Assembly: GCA_035420085.1 (NCBI GenBank)
Contig: DAOLUH010000012.1
Coordinates: 1 to 64,000 of the forward strand
Source of the DNA: DSWT01 sp035420085
Lineage (GTDB): Bacteria > Chloroflexota > Anaerolineae > B4-G1 > SLSP01
Direction: 5' to 3'
Length of the DNA stretch: 64,000 nucleotides
The notes under the pieces are model-generated. The model was given only the letters and a program-made list of their open reading frames with translations. It did no database searches and was not told the DNA's origin. Below are positions 26,510 to 35,962 of the stretch, in pieces. Numbering within the stretch: position 1 is the stretch's first letter; the number at the start of each line of letters is the position of its first letter. A program made the translations under genes and the position numbers.

Positions 26510-27544
26510 ATGAGAAAGCTACTCCGAAAATACCCTATCCTGGGTTATTACTTCAATAAGCTTTTCACCTATTTCATCACGATCTTTGGGGCCTTGACGA
26601 TCACATTCTTCATGTTCCGCCTGATCCCCACTAACCCCATCCAGAACTGGGTCAAGTCGCTGGAACGGCAATACTCGGTGAAGGTTGAGGGCGGCGATGC
26701 AATGATCAACCGCTACAAGGAGGAGTTCGGTCTAACCGGTACTTTGTGGGAGCAGTATACCCGCTACATGTACCAGGTCATCGTCAAGGGCGATCTCGGG
26801 CCTTCCTTTATCGCCTTTCCTACGCCGGTGCAAGACCTGTTGATAAAAGCGATCCCGTGGACGGTTGCGCTTTTGAGTGTATCCATCGTCATATCCTGGG
26901 TTCTGGGATTGTTGATTGGCTCGGCGGCGGCCTGGTTCCGCGAATCGCCAATCAGCGATGCGATTACCAATACCTCAATTGCGCTGTCGCAGGTCCCCTC
27001 TTACCTGATTGCCCTATTCCTCGTGCTCTTCCTGGGCTATCAGTGGAAGCTGTTGCCAACGCGCGGTGCGTTCGACGGGCAGTACACGATCGGGTGGAAC
27101 TGGGACTTTATCAAGAGCGTGGCCTCCCACAGCATCCTGCCGGTGATGGCGATTGTGGTCGTATCGCTCTCTGGCTGGATCCTGTCTACCCGTTCGCTGG
27201 TGATCAGCAACATCGGCGAGGACTACCTGCTTTACGCTGAGGCCAAAGGCCTCAAACCGGGCAAAATTATGGTCGGTTATGCCCTGCGCAATGCCATGTT
27301 GCCGCAGGCGACGGGCCTGGCGCTGACCCTGGGTTCGATGATGAGCGGTCAACTGCTGATTGAGAACATGTTCGTCTATCCGGGGCTAGGGCAAGTGATG
27401 GGGCGTGCCATCGCCATCTTCGACTACAACACGATGATGGGCATCATCATCCTCTCGGTCGTGAGCGTGATGACGGCGAGTTTGATCGTGGACTTACTGC
27501 TGCCGGCCATTGACCCACGCATCCGCACGGCCATCAGGGCATAG
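26510..27544 (+). CDS. ABC transporter permease (OppB/DppB type)
   Basis: A 344-residue permease with about six membrane helices. The N-terminal family segment is 'ALTITFFMFRLIPTNP'; the EAA-like coupling region is 'GEDYLLYAEAKGLKPGKIMV' followed by 'RNAMLPQATGLALTLGSMM' and 'LIENMFVYPGLGQVMGRA'. The loop after the first helix is longer than in OppB, as in the carbohydrate-associated subgroup. Good Shine-Dalgarno (GGGAGGT). It pairs with the next permease, nine bases downstream. Confidence 0.92.
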   Translation: MRKLLRKYPILGYYFNKLFTYFITIFGALTITFFMFRLIPTNPIQNWVKSLERQYSVKVEGGDAMINRYKEEFGLTGTLWEQYTRYMYQVIVKGDLGPSFIAFPTPVQDLLIKAIPWTVALLSVSIVISWVLGLLIGSAAAWFRESPISDAITNTSIALSQVPSYLIALFLVLFLGYQWKLLPTRGAFDGQYTIGWNWDFIKSVASHSILPVMAIVVVSLSGWILSTRSLVISNIGEDYLLYAEAKGLKPGKIMVGYALRNAMLPQATGLALTLGSMMSGQLLIENMFVYPGLGQVMGRAIAIFDYNTMMGIIILSVVSVMTASLIVDLLLPAIDPRIRTAIRA

Positions 27545-27553
27545 GAGGAGACC

Positions 27554-28425
27554 ATGCTTAGCTTTCTCAGAAACTGTTGGCGCGCCAGCGGCAAATTCAA
27601 GTTCGGCGTGATTGTGCTGACTTTTTTCATCGTGCTGGCTATCGCTGCCCCGTTGTTGTACCGACCTATTATCGGCAATATCAGCCCTGCTCGCCCCGGC
27701 GTTTTCCCACGCTGGTTGCCGCCAAGCCCTGAGCATCCTTTGGGCACAGATGGCCATGGCCGTGACCTGCTCACGGATTACCTCGCTGGCCTGCGGACAA
27801 CGCTGTACATCGGTTTCCTGGCCGGTGTTATCGCTTCGGGCGTGGGAATTATGGTGGGGTTTTTGTCAGCCTATAAAGGGGGGGGGTGGACTCAGTCTTA
27901 CTCACGATCACCAACATGCTGATTGTGATTCCCTCTTATCCGATTCTGGTCGCTATTGCGATGGTCACACCTGAGCTGGGGGTCGCGTCAATGTCCATTA
28001 TCCTGGCGCTTTTTAGCTGGCCCTTTTCGGCGCGGACCATTCGCGCGCAGGTGATGACGATGAAGGAGCGCCCCTACGTGGAGTTAGCCAAAGTGTCGGG
28101 TCAGGGCGACTGGGCGATCATCTTTACCGAAATTCTGCCTAACCTCACGCCGTACCTGTTGATGGGCTTCGCTTTTAGCGTGGTCGGCGCGATGGTGGCC
28201 GAGGTCGGCATCGAGGCGATTGGGCTTGGGCCATCCAATATCATCACGCTAGGGTTGATGATCAACTTCGCCAATGGGTGGGGCGTTTACAGCATGGGAC
28301 GGTTGGAGGTTCTGCTGATTCCTGTGTCGGCCCTGGTCTTGATTTTTATGGCGATTACGATGATTAACCGTGGTATGGAGGAGTATCTCAACCCACGTCT
28401 GCAGAAAGTGACCACGGAGAAATGA
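27554..28425 (+). CDS. ABC transporter permease (OppC/DppC type), frame broken in a G run
   Basis: The two halves of one OppC-type permease lie in different frames. The first (27554-27922) has the hallmark 'EHPLGTDGHGRDLLTDYLAG'; the second (to 28425) has the coupling loop 'RAQVMTMKERPYVELAKVSG' and 'IFTEILPNLTPYLL'. The break is at a nine-G run (27878-27886). With ten G's the frame would read 'FLSAYKGGGVDSVLLTITN' and be whole. An assembly or sequencing miscount is most likely; a real mutation or ribosomal slippage is possible. Without this subunit the importer would not work. Confidence 0.85.
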
Positions 28426-28427
28426 TC

Positions 28428-29483
28428 ATGAGCGCACAAGCAACGACACAAAAAAACGTACAAACGCTGATGGAGATTAAGGATCTGCGCATCTGGTATC
28501 GTACCACACGCGGGAATGCCAAAGCCGTGGATGGCGTGGATCTGACCATCCAACGCAACGAGGTCTTCGGTCTGGCCGGCGAGTCGGGATGTGGCAAGAC
28601 AACGCTGGCCCGCGGTATCTTGGGGCTGACCAAGCTACCGGGCTACGTGGAAAGCGGTGAGGCGATCTACTACCGTCAGACCTCCGATTCCACCGCCGTG
28701 GGGAGCGACCTGTTGACGATGCCCGCCCGAGAGATTCGCCAGATGCGTTGGCGGCACATCGCCTACATCCCGCAGGGGGCGATGAACGTGCTGAGTCCCG
28801 TGACCCGCATCGAAAAGCAAATCCTGGATGCCATCTATGAACACAGCGATATGTCCAAAGAGCAGGCGCGCGCCCGGATGTTCGAATGTTTGGAGCTGGT
28901 CGGGCTGGAACCTACTGTCGCGCGGATGTATCCCCACGAATTGAGCGGCGGTATGAAGCAGCGTGTGACCATCGCTGCGGCCGTTTCCTTGAAGCCGGGA
29001 TTGATTATTGCTGATGAACCCACGACAGCTTTGGATGTCAATGTGCAACAGGTCATTCTGCAAGAGCTGAAAGATATCGCCAAGAACATGGGCCTGACGC
29101 TTATCTACGTGACCCACGACATGGCCGTGCACTCTGAAATGGCCGACCGCATGGGGATTATGTATTCGGGCGTGATGGTTGAGATCGCGCCGGTGGTTGA
29201 AACTTTCACCGAACCGCTTCACCCTTACACCCAGGGCTTGATTGCCTCCATTCCGGCTGTTGGCGGAGATCGTTCGCGCATGATAGGGATTCCCGGCAAT
29301 GCGCCAAGCCCATTGGATTGGCCGTCGGGTTGCCGGTTCCACCCGCGCTGTCCTAAAGTGATGGAAGTCTGCCGTGAGAAGCAACCGCCGATGTTGGAGG
29401 TTGCGCCAGGGCGGCTGGTAGCCTGCCACCTGTATCCTACGCCTATCTCAGGCGCGGCGCCTACTTTTGAGGAGCTGAGATAA
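28428..29483 (+). CDS. ABC transporter ATP-binding protein (OppD/DppD type)
   Basis: A 351-residue ATPase with Walker A 'GESGCGKTTL', Q-loop 'YIPQGAMNVLSP', signature 'LSGGMKQRV', Walker B 'LIIADEPTTALD' and the Opp/Dpp C-terminal extension with a Cys-rich element ('GCRFHPRCPKVMEVC'). I chose ATG 28428, eight bases after GGAG; ATG 28422 overlaps the previous stop. The stop codon overlaps the next start (TAATG at 29481-29485). Confidence 0.93.
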   Translation: MSAQATTQKNVQTLMEIKDLRIWYRTTRGNAKAVDGVDLTIQRNEVFGLAGESGCGKTTLARGILGLTKLPGYVESGEAIYYRQTSDSTAVGSDLLTMPAREIRQMRWRHIAYIPQGAMNVLSPVTRIEKQILDAIYEHSDMSKEQARARMFECLELVGLEPTVARMYPHELSGGMKQRVTIAAAVSLKPGLIIADEPTTALDVNVQQVILQELKDIAKNMGLTLIYVTHDMAVHSEMADRMGIMYSGVMVEIAPVVETFTEPLHPYTQGLIASIPAVGGDRSRMIGIPGNAPSPLDWPSGCRFHPRCPKVMEVCREKQPPMLEVAPGRLVACHLYPTPISGAAPTFEELR

Positions 29484-30514
29484 TGACCAATCCACAGGAT
29501 AATACGACGGTTCTCGATGTTCAGAATGTGTCCAAGGTTTTCCATGTTCCCACGCCTGGATTCGAGCGTGTCTACATCGCGGCTGTGGATGAAGTCTCGT
29601 TGGCCCTGCACGAACAACCGGCGCGCATCGTGTCGCTAGTCGGCGAAAGTGGCAGCGGCAAGACGACCCTGGCCCGGATTATGTTGGGTCTCACCCCACC
29701 CACCCACGGCGAGGTTCTCTACCGGGGCAAGCAGGTAGCAGAGTTGTCGAAAACTGAATGGTGGGACTTCCGCCGCAACGTGCAGCCGATTTTCCAGGAC
29801 CCCTTCGGCATCTATAACCCCTTCTACCGGGTGGATCGGGCGCTGGACATGACGATTAAAAACTTCAATCTGGCTGCTTCGAAAGATGAGGCATATTGGC
29901 TCAAGGCAGAAGCCCTGCGCGCCGTGGACTTGCGCCCTGAAGACGTGATCGGGCGGTATCCGCACCAGCTCAGCGGCGGTCAGTGTCAGCGGGTGATGTT
30001 GGCGCGCACCCTGCTGTTGCGCCCCAAAATCATCATCGCCGATGAACCGGTCTCCATGATTGACGTTGCCGTGCGTATGCTGTTTCTGAATACCTTGTTG
30101 GACTTCCGCGATAAATACAACATCTCCGCGTTGATGATTACGCACGACCTGGCGACGGCTTATTATATGGGCGGCCCGATGTTGGTGCTGTGCTTTGGGC
30201 GCGTTGTGGAATCGGGCGATATTGACCAACTGCTGAACAACCCATCCCACCCCTACACCCAGCAACTCCTGGCGGCCATCCCTTCGCCCGATCCCACGAA
30301 ACGTTGGGCGGAGCGGGCCAATGTGAAGATCACGGATCGCCCACTCACCCACGAGGGCAACAAGTGCGTCTACGTACAACGCTGCCCGCACGCGATGCCA
30401 GTCTGTTCCATGAAGCGACCGCCCCAATTTGTGATCGAGGAAGGCCACTACGCGACGTGCTTCTTGCATCAGGATCATCATCCGGTGCGGGAGGTAGTCC
30501 CCCAGAAGTCGTGA
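29483..30514 (+). CDS. ABC transporter ATP-binding protein (OppF/DppF type)
   Basis: A 343-residue ATPase with Walker A 'GESGSGKTTLARIML', signature 'LSGGQCQRVMLARTLL', Walker B 'IIIADEPVSMIDV' and the C-terminal 'YVQRCPHAMPVCSMKRPP' with further Cys ('YATCFL'), the pattern of the oligopeptide-family tail. The usual Asp after the Walker B Glu-Pro-x-Ser/Thr is present. It completes the five-gene importer and is translationally coupled to the OppD gene. Confidence 0.93.
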   Translation: MTNPQDNTTVLDVQNVSKVFHVPTPGFERVYIAAVDEVSLALHEQPARIVSLVGESGSGKTTLARIMLGLTPPTHGEVLYRGKQVAELSKTEWWDFRRNVQPIFQDPFGIYNPFYRVDRALDMTIKNFNLAASKDEAYWLKAEALRAVDLRPEDVIGRYPHQLSGGQCQRVMLARTLLLRPKIIIADEPVSMIDVAVRMLFLNTLLDFRDKYNISALMITHDLATAYYMGGPMLVLCFGRVVESGDIDQLLNNPSHPYTQQLLAAIPSPDPTKRWAERANVKITDRPLTHEGNKCVYVQRCPHAMPVCSMKRPPQFVIEEGHYATCFLHQDHHPVREVVPQKS

Positions 30515-30623
30515 GGTTTACCTTTACCGATTGAACTGGACAGCCCACAGAAATCAAGCTCCATCATTTTTGTGGGCTTATTATTCGCTTTCAAACCGTA
30601 CAAACAAGGAGGTATATATCGCT

Positions 30624-31676
30624 ATGCAACCCTTAAAAATGGGCCTGATCGGCGCCGGCGGCATCGCCCAGGCGCACATGCGCGCCCTCGCGGGTGTGGA
30701 AGAAATCCAGGTGGTGGCCGTGGCCGACATCGCCAGAGACCGCGCGGAGGCGACCGCGAAGCGGTTCGGCATCCCCCAGGTTTTTGAGGACTACCACCAA
30801 ATCCTGGAGATGGACGACGTTGAAGCGGTCAACATCACCACCTACAACCAGGCGCACTGCGCCCCCACCGTGGACGCGCTCCACGCCGGCAAGCACGTCC
30901 TGGTCGAGAAGCCGATGGCGGCCACGCTGGATGACGCCGCCGCGATGACCAAAGCCGCGCACGAAACCGGCAAAATCCTGATGGTCGCGCTCAAGACGCG
31001 CTACAGTCCGCACCGGCAGGCCGCCAAGACCATTGTGGATTCTGGCGCGCTCGGCGACATCTACTATGCCGAGGCCGTCGCCGCGCGGCGCTGCGGCATC
31101 CCCGGCGGCAGCTTTATCCGCAAAGACACCGCCGGCATCGGCACGGTCGCCGACATCGGCGTTTACGCGCTGGATGAGGTGCTGCACCTGATGGGCCATC
31201 CCAAGCCGGTCTCCGTCTCCGGCATCGCCAACAATATCCTGGGGACGCAGTACTGCAAGCCAGTCGCGGGCTGCTGGAAGTGGGTTCCGGAAGATCTGGA
31301 GGTCGAAGACTTCGGCGTTGCTGCTGTGCGCTTTGAGAACGGCGCGTTGATGATCTTCAAGACCTCGTGGATTATGCACATGGACTCGCTGGGCGGCAAC
31401 CTCCTGTTGGGGACGAAGGGCGGGCTGAAGATGAACCCGCTCACGGTCTACCGTCACGAGTTCGGGATGTTGACGGATGTGACGCCGCAGGTTTCGGGCG
31501 TGCAAGATATTGACCTCTTCCGCCTGGAGAACCTGGGCTTCGCCGAGGCCATCCGCGAAGGTAAACCCTCGCCCATCCCGCCGGAGGAAATGCTGCTCAC
31601 CAACGTCATCATCCAGGGGTTGATTGACTCCACCGCCGCCGGCGGGGAAGTCAAAGTGAGCATCCCTGAAGTTTAA
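30624..31676 (+). CDS. Gfo/Idh/MocA-family oxidoreductase (Tyr-type active site)
   Basis: A 350-residue NAD(P)-dependent sugar or cyclitol dehydrogenase. Rossmann start 'MGLIGAGGIAQAHMRAL', the signature 'VLVEKPMAATLDDA', and the active-site helix 'GTVADIGVYALDEVLHLMG', which has Tyr where many members have His; the Tyr form is known from glucose-fructose oxidoreductase. AAGGAGG stands ahead of ATG 30624. It is followed by a second member of the family, suggesting successive oxidation and reduction of the imported sugar. Confidence 0.9.
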   Translation: MQPLKMGLIGAGGIAQAHMRALAGVEEIQVVAVADIARDRAEATAKRFGIPQVFEDYHQILEMDDVEAVNITTYNQAHCAPTVDALHAGKHVLVEKPMAATLDDAAAMTKAAHETGKILMVALKTRYSPHRQAAKTIVDSGALGDIYYAEAVAARRCGIPGGSFIRKDTAGIGTVADIGVYALDEVLHLMGHPKPVSVSGIANNILGTQYCKPVAGCWKWVPEDLEVEDFGVAAVRFENGALMIFKTSWIMHMDSLGGNLLLGTKGGLKMNPLTVYRHEFGMLTDVTPQVSGVQDIDLFRLENLGFAEAIREGKPSPIPPEEMLLTNVIIQGLIDSTAAGGEVKVSIPEV

Positions 31677-31677
31677 A

Positions 31678-31755
31678 ATGAAACGTAAAACGTGAGGCGC
31701 TCATTGCAGAGTCATCACATTTTACGTTTCACGCTTTACGTTTTACGCTTTACGC
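31678..31755. repeat. 'aaacgtaaaacgt' inverted repeat, copy 2
   Basis: Direct units on the left and reverse-complement units ('tttacgtttcacgctttacg') on the right give a hairpin between the two dehydrogenase genes. Same family as 1284-1306. Confidence 0.8.
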
Positions 31756-31785
31756 ATCAGAACAACTATTCTTGAGGAGGTTAGA

Positions 31786-32790
31786 ATGTTACGTATCGCT
31801 ATGCTCAGTTTTGCTCATGTCCATGCGAATGGTTATGCCCAACACGTCGTCAACCACCCGGAGGCGGAGATCCGCTGCATCTGGGACGACGATCCCGTGC
31901 GCGGCGCGACCGCTTCCGAGAAGTTCGGCGTGCCTTACTCCGACGATCTGGAGAAAGTGCTCAGCAGTCCCGACGTGGATGCCGTGGTCATCAACGCCTA
32001 CACCTCGCAGCACCCCTGGCTGATGAAAGCTGCCATCCATCACGGGAAGCACATCTTCACCGAGAAGGCGCTCACCATCGCCACTGCCGACGCGGATGAG
32101 ATCGTCAAACTGGTCAACGCAAGTGGCATCAAGTTCATGATTTCTCTGCCCAGCCGCACGCGCCCTGAGACGCTCTTTATGAAGGACGTGCTCGACAAGG
32201 GCTGGCTCGGCAAGATCACGCTGATGCGCGCGCGCGTCGCCCACTCGGCGGCGCTGGATGTCTGGTTCACGAAGGAGGCGCACAACGACTGGTTCGGCGA
32301 CGCAGAACTGGCCGGGGGTGGTGCGCTCTTCGATTTGGGTTGTCACACGGTAGATGTGATGCGCTGGTTTATGGGCAAGCCCCGGCGGATGGTCTCCATG
32401 ATCCAGAACTTCTCCGGCACCTACAACATTGATGACAACTCGGCCATCGTTGTGGAATTTGAGAATGGCGCGCTCGGCATCCTGGATACGGCCTTCGTCC
32501 ACCGCGCCGGGCCGAACCCGATGGAAATCTACGGCACGGACGGGTACATCGGGCGCGATCCGATGGGCGGACTGTTGCTCAACAGCACCCAACTTCAGCC
32601 GGAAGGCGTCGCCGGATACATCAGCCCCACCAAACTGCCCAACGCCCTGCCGATGCCGATGGATCAGTGGATCAGCGCCATCCTGCACGATACGCCGATG
32701 ACCATCACCGTCGAAGATGGGCGCAACCTCACGCAAATGCTCGAAGGCGCGTACAAAGCCGCCGCCGAGAAGCGTGAGATTGTGTTCTGA
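31786..32790 (+). CDS. Gfo/Idh/MocA-family oxidoreductase (His-type active site)
   Basis: A 334-residue relative of the preceding gene. The Rossmann start is less typical ('IAMLSFAHVHANGYAQHV'), the signature is 'HIFTEKALTIATADADEI' (Glu-Lys-Ala in place of Glu-Lys-Pro), and the active-site helix 'GGALFDLGCHTVDVMRWF' has the usual His. The altered first Gly motif suggests changed or weaker cofactor binding. GAGGAGG precedes the ATG. Confidence 0.88.
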   Translation: MLRIAMLSFAHVHANGYAQHVVNHPEAEIRCIWDDDPVRGATASEKFGVPYSDDLEKVLSSPDVDAVVINAYTSQHPWLMKAAIHHGKHIFTEKALTIATADADEIVKLVNASGIKFMISLPSRTRPETLFMKDVLDKGWLGKITLMRARVAHSAALDVWFTKEAHNDWFGDAELAGGGALFDLGCHTVDVMRWFMGKPRRMVSMIQNFSGTYNIDDNSAIVVEFENGALGILDTAFVHRAGPNPMEIYGTDGYIGRDPMGGLLLNSTQLQPEGVAGYISPTKLPNALPMPMDQWISAILHDTPMTITVEDGRNLTQMLEGAYKAAAEKREIVF

Positions 32791-32799
32791 GAGGTATTT

Positions 32800-35196
32800 A
32801 TGCGACAACACGATCAATCCGAAGAACGCACATCTTTCCAGGAAGCAGCGCCTTACGCGCCGCAGACCGACAACCGCGCCGACGTGGCGATGGTCTACGG
32901 CCTCGATCCGAGCTTTGAGGAACGTTTTGCGCGCTGGCGGGAGGCGGGGTATCGCCCGCACGTGATGACGGGCGTGGCCTGGGGCGGCTATCAGGACTAC
33001 GTGCGCGGCGAGTGGGACGGCGTGCAGCACTACGATGACGCACAGGCCGCCGTCGGCGGCTTCAAGCTGGAACACGGCATTTCGCAGGGGCGCGACTGCT
33101 TCTACATGATGCCGAGCCGGACGTATGCCCGCTATCTTGGCGAGCAGTTGCGCCGCGTGGTGGATGCGGGCGCGCTGGCGATTCACCTGGAGGAGCCGGA
33201 GTTCTGGGTGCGCGCCGGGTACAGCGAAGGCTTCCAGCGCGAGTGGGCCGAATTTTACGGTGAACCCTGGCAAGACCCGGCCTCGTCGCCGGACGCCCGC
33301 TACCGCGCCGAAAAACTCAAGCAGCATCTTTACACTCGCACGCTCGCGTACCTGTTCGCTGGTCTCAAACGTTACGCGGCGGAAAAGGGCAATCCCGATT
33401 TCAAGTGCTACGTCCCCACCCACAGCCTCATCAACTACGCCCACTGGCGCATCGTCAGCCCGGAGAGCGCGCTGCTGACCATCCCCGATTGCGACGGCCT
33501 CATCGGGCAGGTGTGGACGGGTACGTCGCGCACGGCGACCGTCTATCGCGGCGCGCGCAAGCAGCGCACCTTCGAGGCCGGTTACTGCGAGTATGCCGCG
33601 TGCGCTGCCATCGTCCGGGGGACGGATAAGCGGCTCTGGCAATTGGCCGATCCTATTGAGGACAATCCGAGCTATTGTTGGGAGGACTACCGCCGCAACT
33701 GGGAATGTACCGTCGCCGGATCGCTGCTGGTGGATGAGAGCGAGCGCTTCGAGATTATGCCGTGGCCGCGCCGCATCTTCATGCACAGCTATCCCACCGT
33801 CAACCAGCTCGGATTGCCTCTTGAGCCGATGTTGGCCACCTATCTGGCGCGCCTCGAAGCGGTGGGAGACGCGCAGGCGCTCGCTGACATGCGCCGCGCC
33901 ATTGCCCTGTTCCGCGACTTCTATGCGCAGCGTGGCGAAGAGAGTCGCAAAGAGACGCTGGGGTTCGCTGATATGGCGGACCGTTCATCTGAACTGCGCT
34001 TTGGCGACGTGTGGGGCGCGATTGAGGGCTTCTATCGCTCTCTGGCGACGTGGGAGGATCAGGCCGACGCCCAACGCCTGCGCGACGCTGTCTCCTGCTT
34101 CTACCACAATCCCACCGACCAGCGCGCCTTGATCCCACCCGCCTACGCCGCCGAACTGCAAATCGTCTTTAACGCCCTGCGCGACATGCACTGGCCCGGC
34201 GACACGGAATGGCTACACGGCCAAACCGACGTCGGCGTGGCGATTTCCGACACGCTGATGTACCAGCGCGGAGACCCGACGCCGAGCGACCCGGATATGT
34301 CGTCGCTCTACGGGCTGGCGCTGCCCCTGGTCAAACACGGGACGGCGCTGACGATGGTGCAATTGGAACGCGCGCTTGATCCCGGCTATCTGGACAACGT
34401 CCGCGTGCTGCTGCTGACCTACGAAGGCCAGAAGCCGCCGTCACCCGCCATTCACGTCACCCTGGCCGATTGGGTGCGGCGCGGCAACGCACTGCTGCTC
34501 TTCGGCGCGGGCGACGCCTACGACGCCGTGTGCGAGTGGTGGAATCAGGACGGAGCGGACTATGCCCGCCCGCAGGAACATTTGACCGAACTTCTGGGCC
34601 TGGGCCGCGCGCCATCACCGGGGACTTACCCCTGCGGCGCCGGTTGGGTCATCATCGCGCCGGAATCGCCGGCCGCGCTGGCCCACGATCCGCAAGGCGC
34701 GGACGTCGTCCTGGGCTATGTGAAGCAAGCGCGCGCGGCATTGGGCCTGCCCTGGGCCGAGAGCAACGTGCTGGCGCTGCGACGCGGGCCTTACGTCGTC
34801 GTTGCCGGGATGGACGAATCCACCGGGGCCGCGACCGTGCTGCCCGGCATGTTCATTAACCTCTTCGACGGTGACCTGCCGGTGCTGACCAACCCCGTCA
34901 TCACACCGGACACGCGCTGGCTGTTCTACGACCTGGCGCGCTGCCCTGAGCATCCGTGGGTCATCGCCGCGTCGGGCCGCGTCCGCGACGAAGCCTACGA
35001 CGACCACTGCCTCACCTTCACCGTCGAGGGCATGGCCGACACGCCCTGCGTCATCCGCGCGCGCGTGCCGCAGTGCCCGGCGTCTGTCGTCGCCGCCGGC
35101 AAGGACGCCGATATGACGTGGGATGCTGCTTCGCGCACTGTTCTCATCCGCTTTGTCAATGACCCGGCGGGCGTGGCGGTAAGGTTGGGGTGGTAG
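32800..35196 (+). CDS. Putative glycoside-hydrolase-like protein (TIM-barrel plus amidotransferase-like domain)
   Basis: A 798-residue cytoplasmic-looking protein starting nine bases after the dehydrogenase gene. The first 450 residues have barrel-like features, with acidic candidates in 'LAIHLEEPEFWVRAGYSE' and 'WGGYQDYVRGEWD'. Residues 500-620 contain 'VLLLTYEGQKPPSPAIHV' and 'LADWVRRGNALLLFGAGD', similar to the class-I amidotransferase-like middle domain of GH42 enzymes; the rest is beta-rich. I infer a GH42-like carbohydrate-active enzyme, but I do not recognise the exact family. Its position after two sugar dehydrogenases supports a role on the imported substrate. Confidence 0.55.
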   Translation: MRQHDQSEERTSFQEAAPYAPQTDNRADVAMVYGLDPSFEERFARWREAGYRPHVMTGVAWGGYQDYVRGEWDGVQHYDDAQAAVGGFKLEHGISQGRDCFYMMPSRTYARYLGEQLRRVVDAGALAIHLEEPEFWVRAGYSEGFQREWAEFYGEPWQDPASSPDARYRAEKLKQHLYTRTLAYLFAGLKRYAAEKGNPDFKCYVPTHSLINYAHWRIVSPESALLTIPDCDGLIGQVWTGTSRTATVYRGARKQRTFEAGYCEYAACAAIVRGTDKRLWQLADPIEDNPSYCWEDYRRNWECTVAGSLLVDESERFEIMPWPRRIFMHSYPTVNQLGLPLEPMLATYLARLEAVGDAQALADMRRAIALFRDFYAQRGEESRKETLGFADMADRSSELRFGDVWGAIEGFYRSLATWEDQADAQRLRDAVSCFYHNPTDQRALIPPAYAAELQIVFNALRDMHWPGDTEWLHGQTDVGVAISDTLMYQRGDPTPSDPDMSSLYGLALPLVKHGTALTMVQLERALDPGYLDNVRVLLLTYEGQKPPSPAIHVTLADWVRRGNALLLFGAGDAYDAVCEWWNQDGADYARPQEHLTELLGLGRAPSPGTYPCGAGWVIIAPESPAALAHDPQGADVVLGYVKQARAALGLPWAESNVLALRRGPYVVVAGMDESTGAATVLPGMFINLFDGDLPVLTNPVITPDTRWLFYDLARCPEHPWVIAASGRVRDEAYDDHCLTFTVEGMADTPCVIRARVPQCPASVVAAGKDADMTWDAASRTVLIRFVNDPAGVAVRLGW

Positions 35197-35232
35197 TTTA
35201 TCGGTTATTAGTTTGAGGTGTATCTTCGCATC

Positions 35233-35943
35233 ATGGACACGCGCAAAGACATTGACGTCACTTTCGACTTCCGATCGGACACACCACCTGGCAAAGACCC
35301 GGATGCTCACAGTCCAATGCTTCGCAAGTATCACAAACTACTTTGGAGCAAGCCTTTGCCGGGTGGTGTGGTGTTTGAACTTGTCGACACCACTCCTCAT
35401 GTATATCTGCATCATCAGTCAAGAATGGGCGAGTTCTTCTTGTCTAGCGATTCAGTGATTCCCTCGTTCTCGAGAGAACCCCGTATCTCGCACATCATCA
35501 ATCAGATTCCGGTGGAGGAGCAGGAAACATTTCATACTATCGGCTACACGATTGGCGGCATGATGGTATTCCCAGGAAACCGTATTGGCGGCAAAATGAC
35601 AATCAATGGTGCGCGTGGATTTCATCCCCGGATCAAAGATCGTTTTGATCTCACAGTTGAGTGCATCAGGCGGTACTACCTTAACGAGGGTAGTCCATTG
35701 AGTAAAACGCTCGAACGCTATTCGGACTTTTTCGCGCTGTTTGAGGATTTCCGTGGATATGTGGAATTTTTTCTGCTTCAGGATTTGGTTAGCGAGGATT
35801 TCTCTGTTGTGAAATTCTTCATGCCATTCGATGACTTCAATATGCCGCCGCTCCCTGCAAGCAGAGAAGCATACGCTGCATACAAGCAACTCGCAGTAGA
35901 CTTCATTGAGGCGCGTAACTGTCGAATTCTTGAGTCTGGCTGA
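35233..35943 (+). CDS. DUF6994-like protein of unknown function
   Basis: A 236-residue soluble protein with 'DIDVTFDFRSDTPPGKDPDA', 'SPMLRKYHKLLWSKPLP' and 'LHHQSRMGEFFLSSDSVIPS'. I recognise this as the DUF6994 pattern, whose function is unknown. The gene is visibly less GC-rich than its neighbours and interrupts a carbohydrate locus, so recent transfer is plausible. ATG 35233 is preferred over GTG 35218. No partner gene is evident. Confidence 0.65.
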   Translation: MDTRKDIDVTFDFRSDTPPGKDPDAHSPMLRKYHKLLWSKPLPGGVVFELVDTTPHVYLHHQSRMGEFFLSSDSVIPSFSREPRISHIINQIPVEEQETFHTIGYTIGGMMVFPGNRIGGKMTINGARGFHPRIKDRFDLTVECIRRYYLNEGSPLSKTLERYSDFFALFEDFRGYVEFFLLQDLVSEDFSVVKFFMPFDDFNMPPLPASREAYAAYKQLAVDFIEARNCRILESG

Positions 35944-35962
35944 TAGGTTGACGAGGCTTTCA

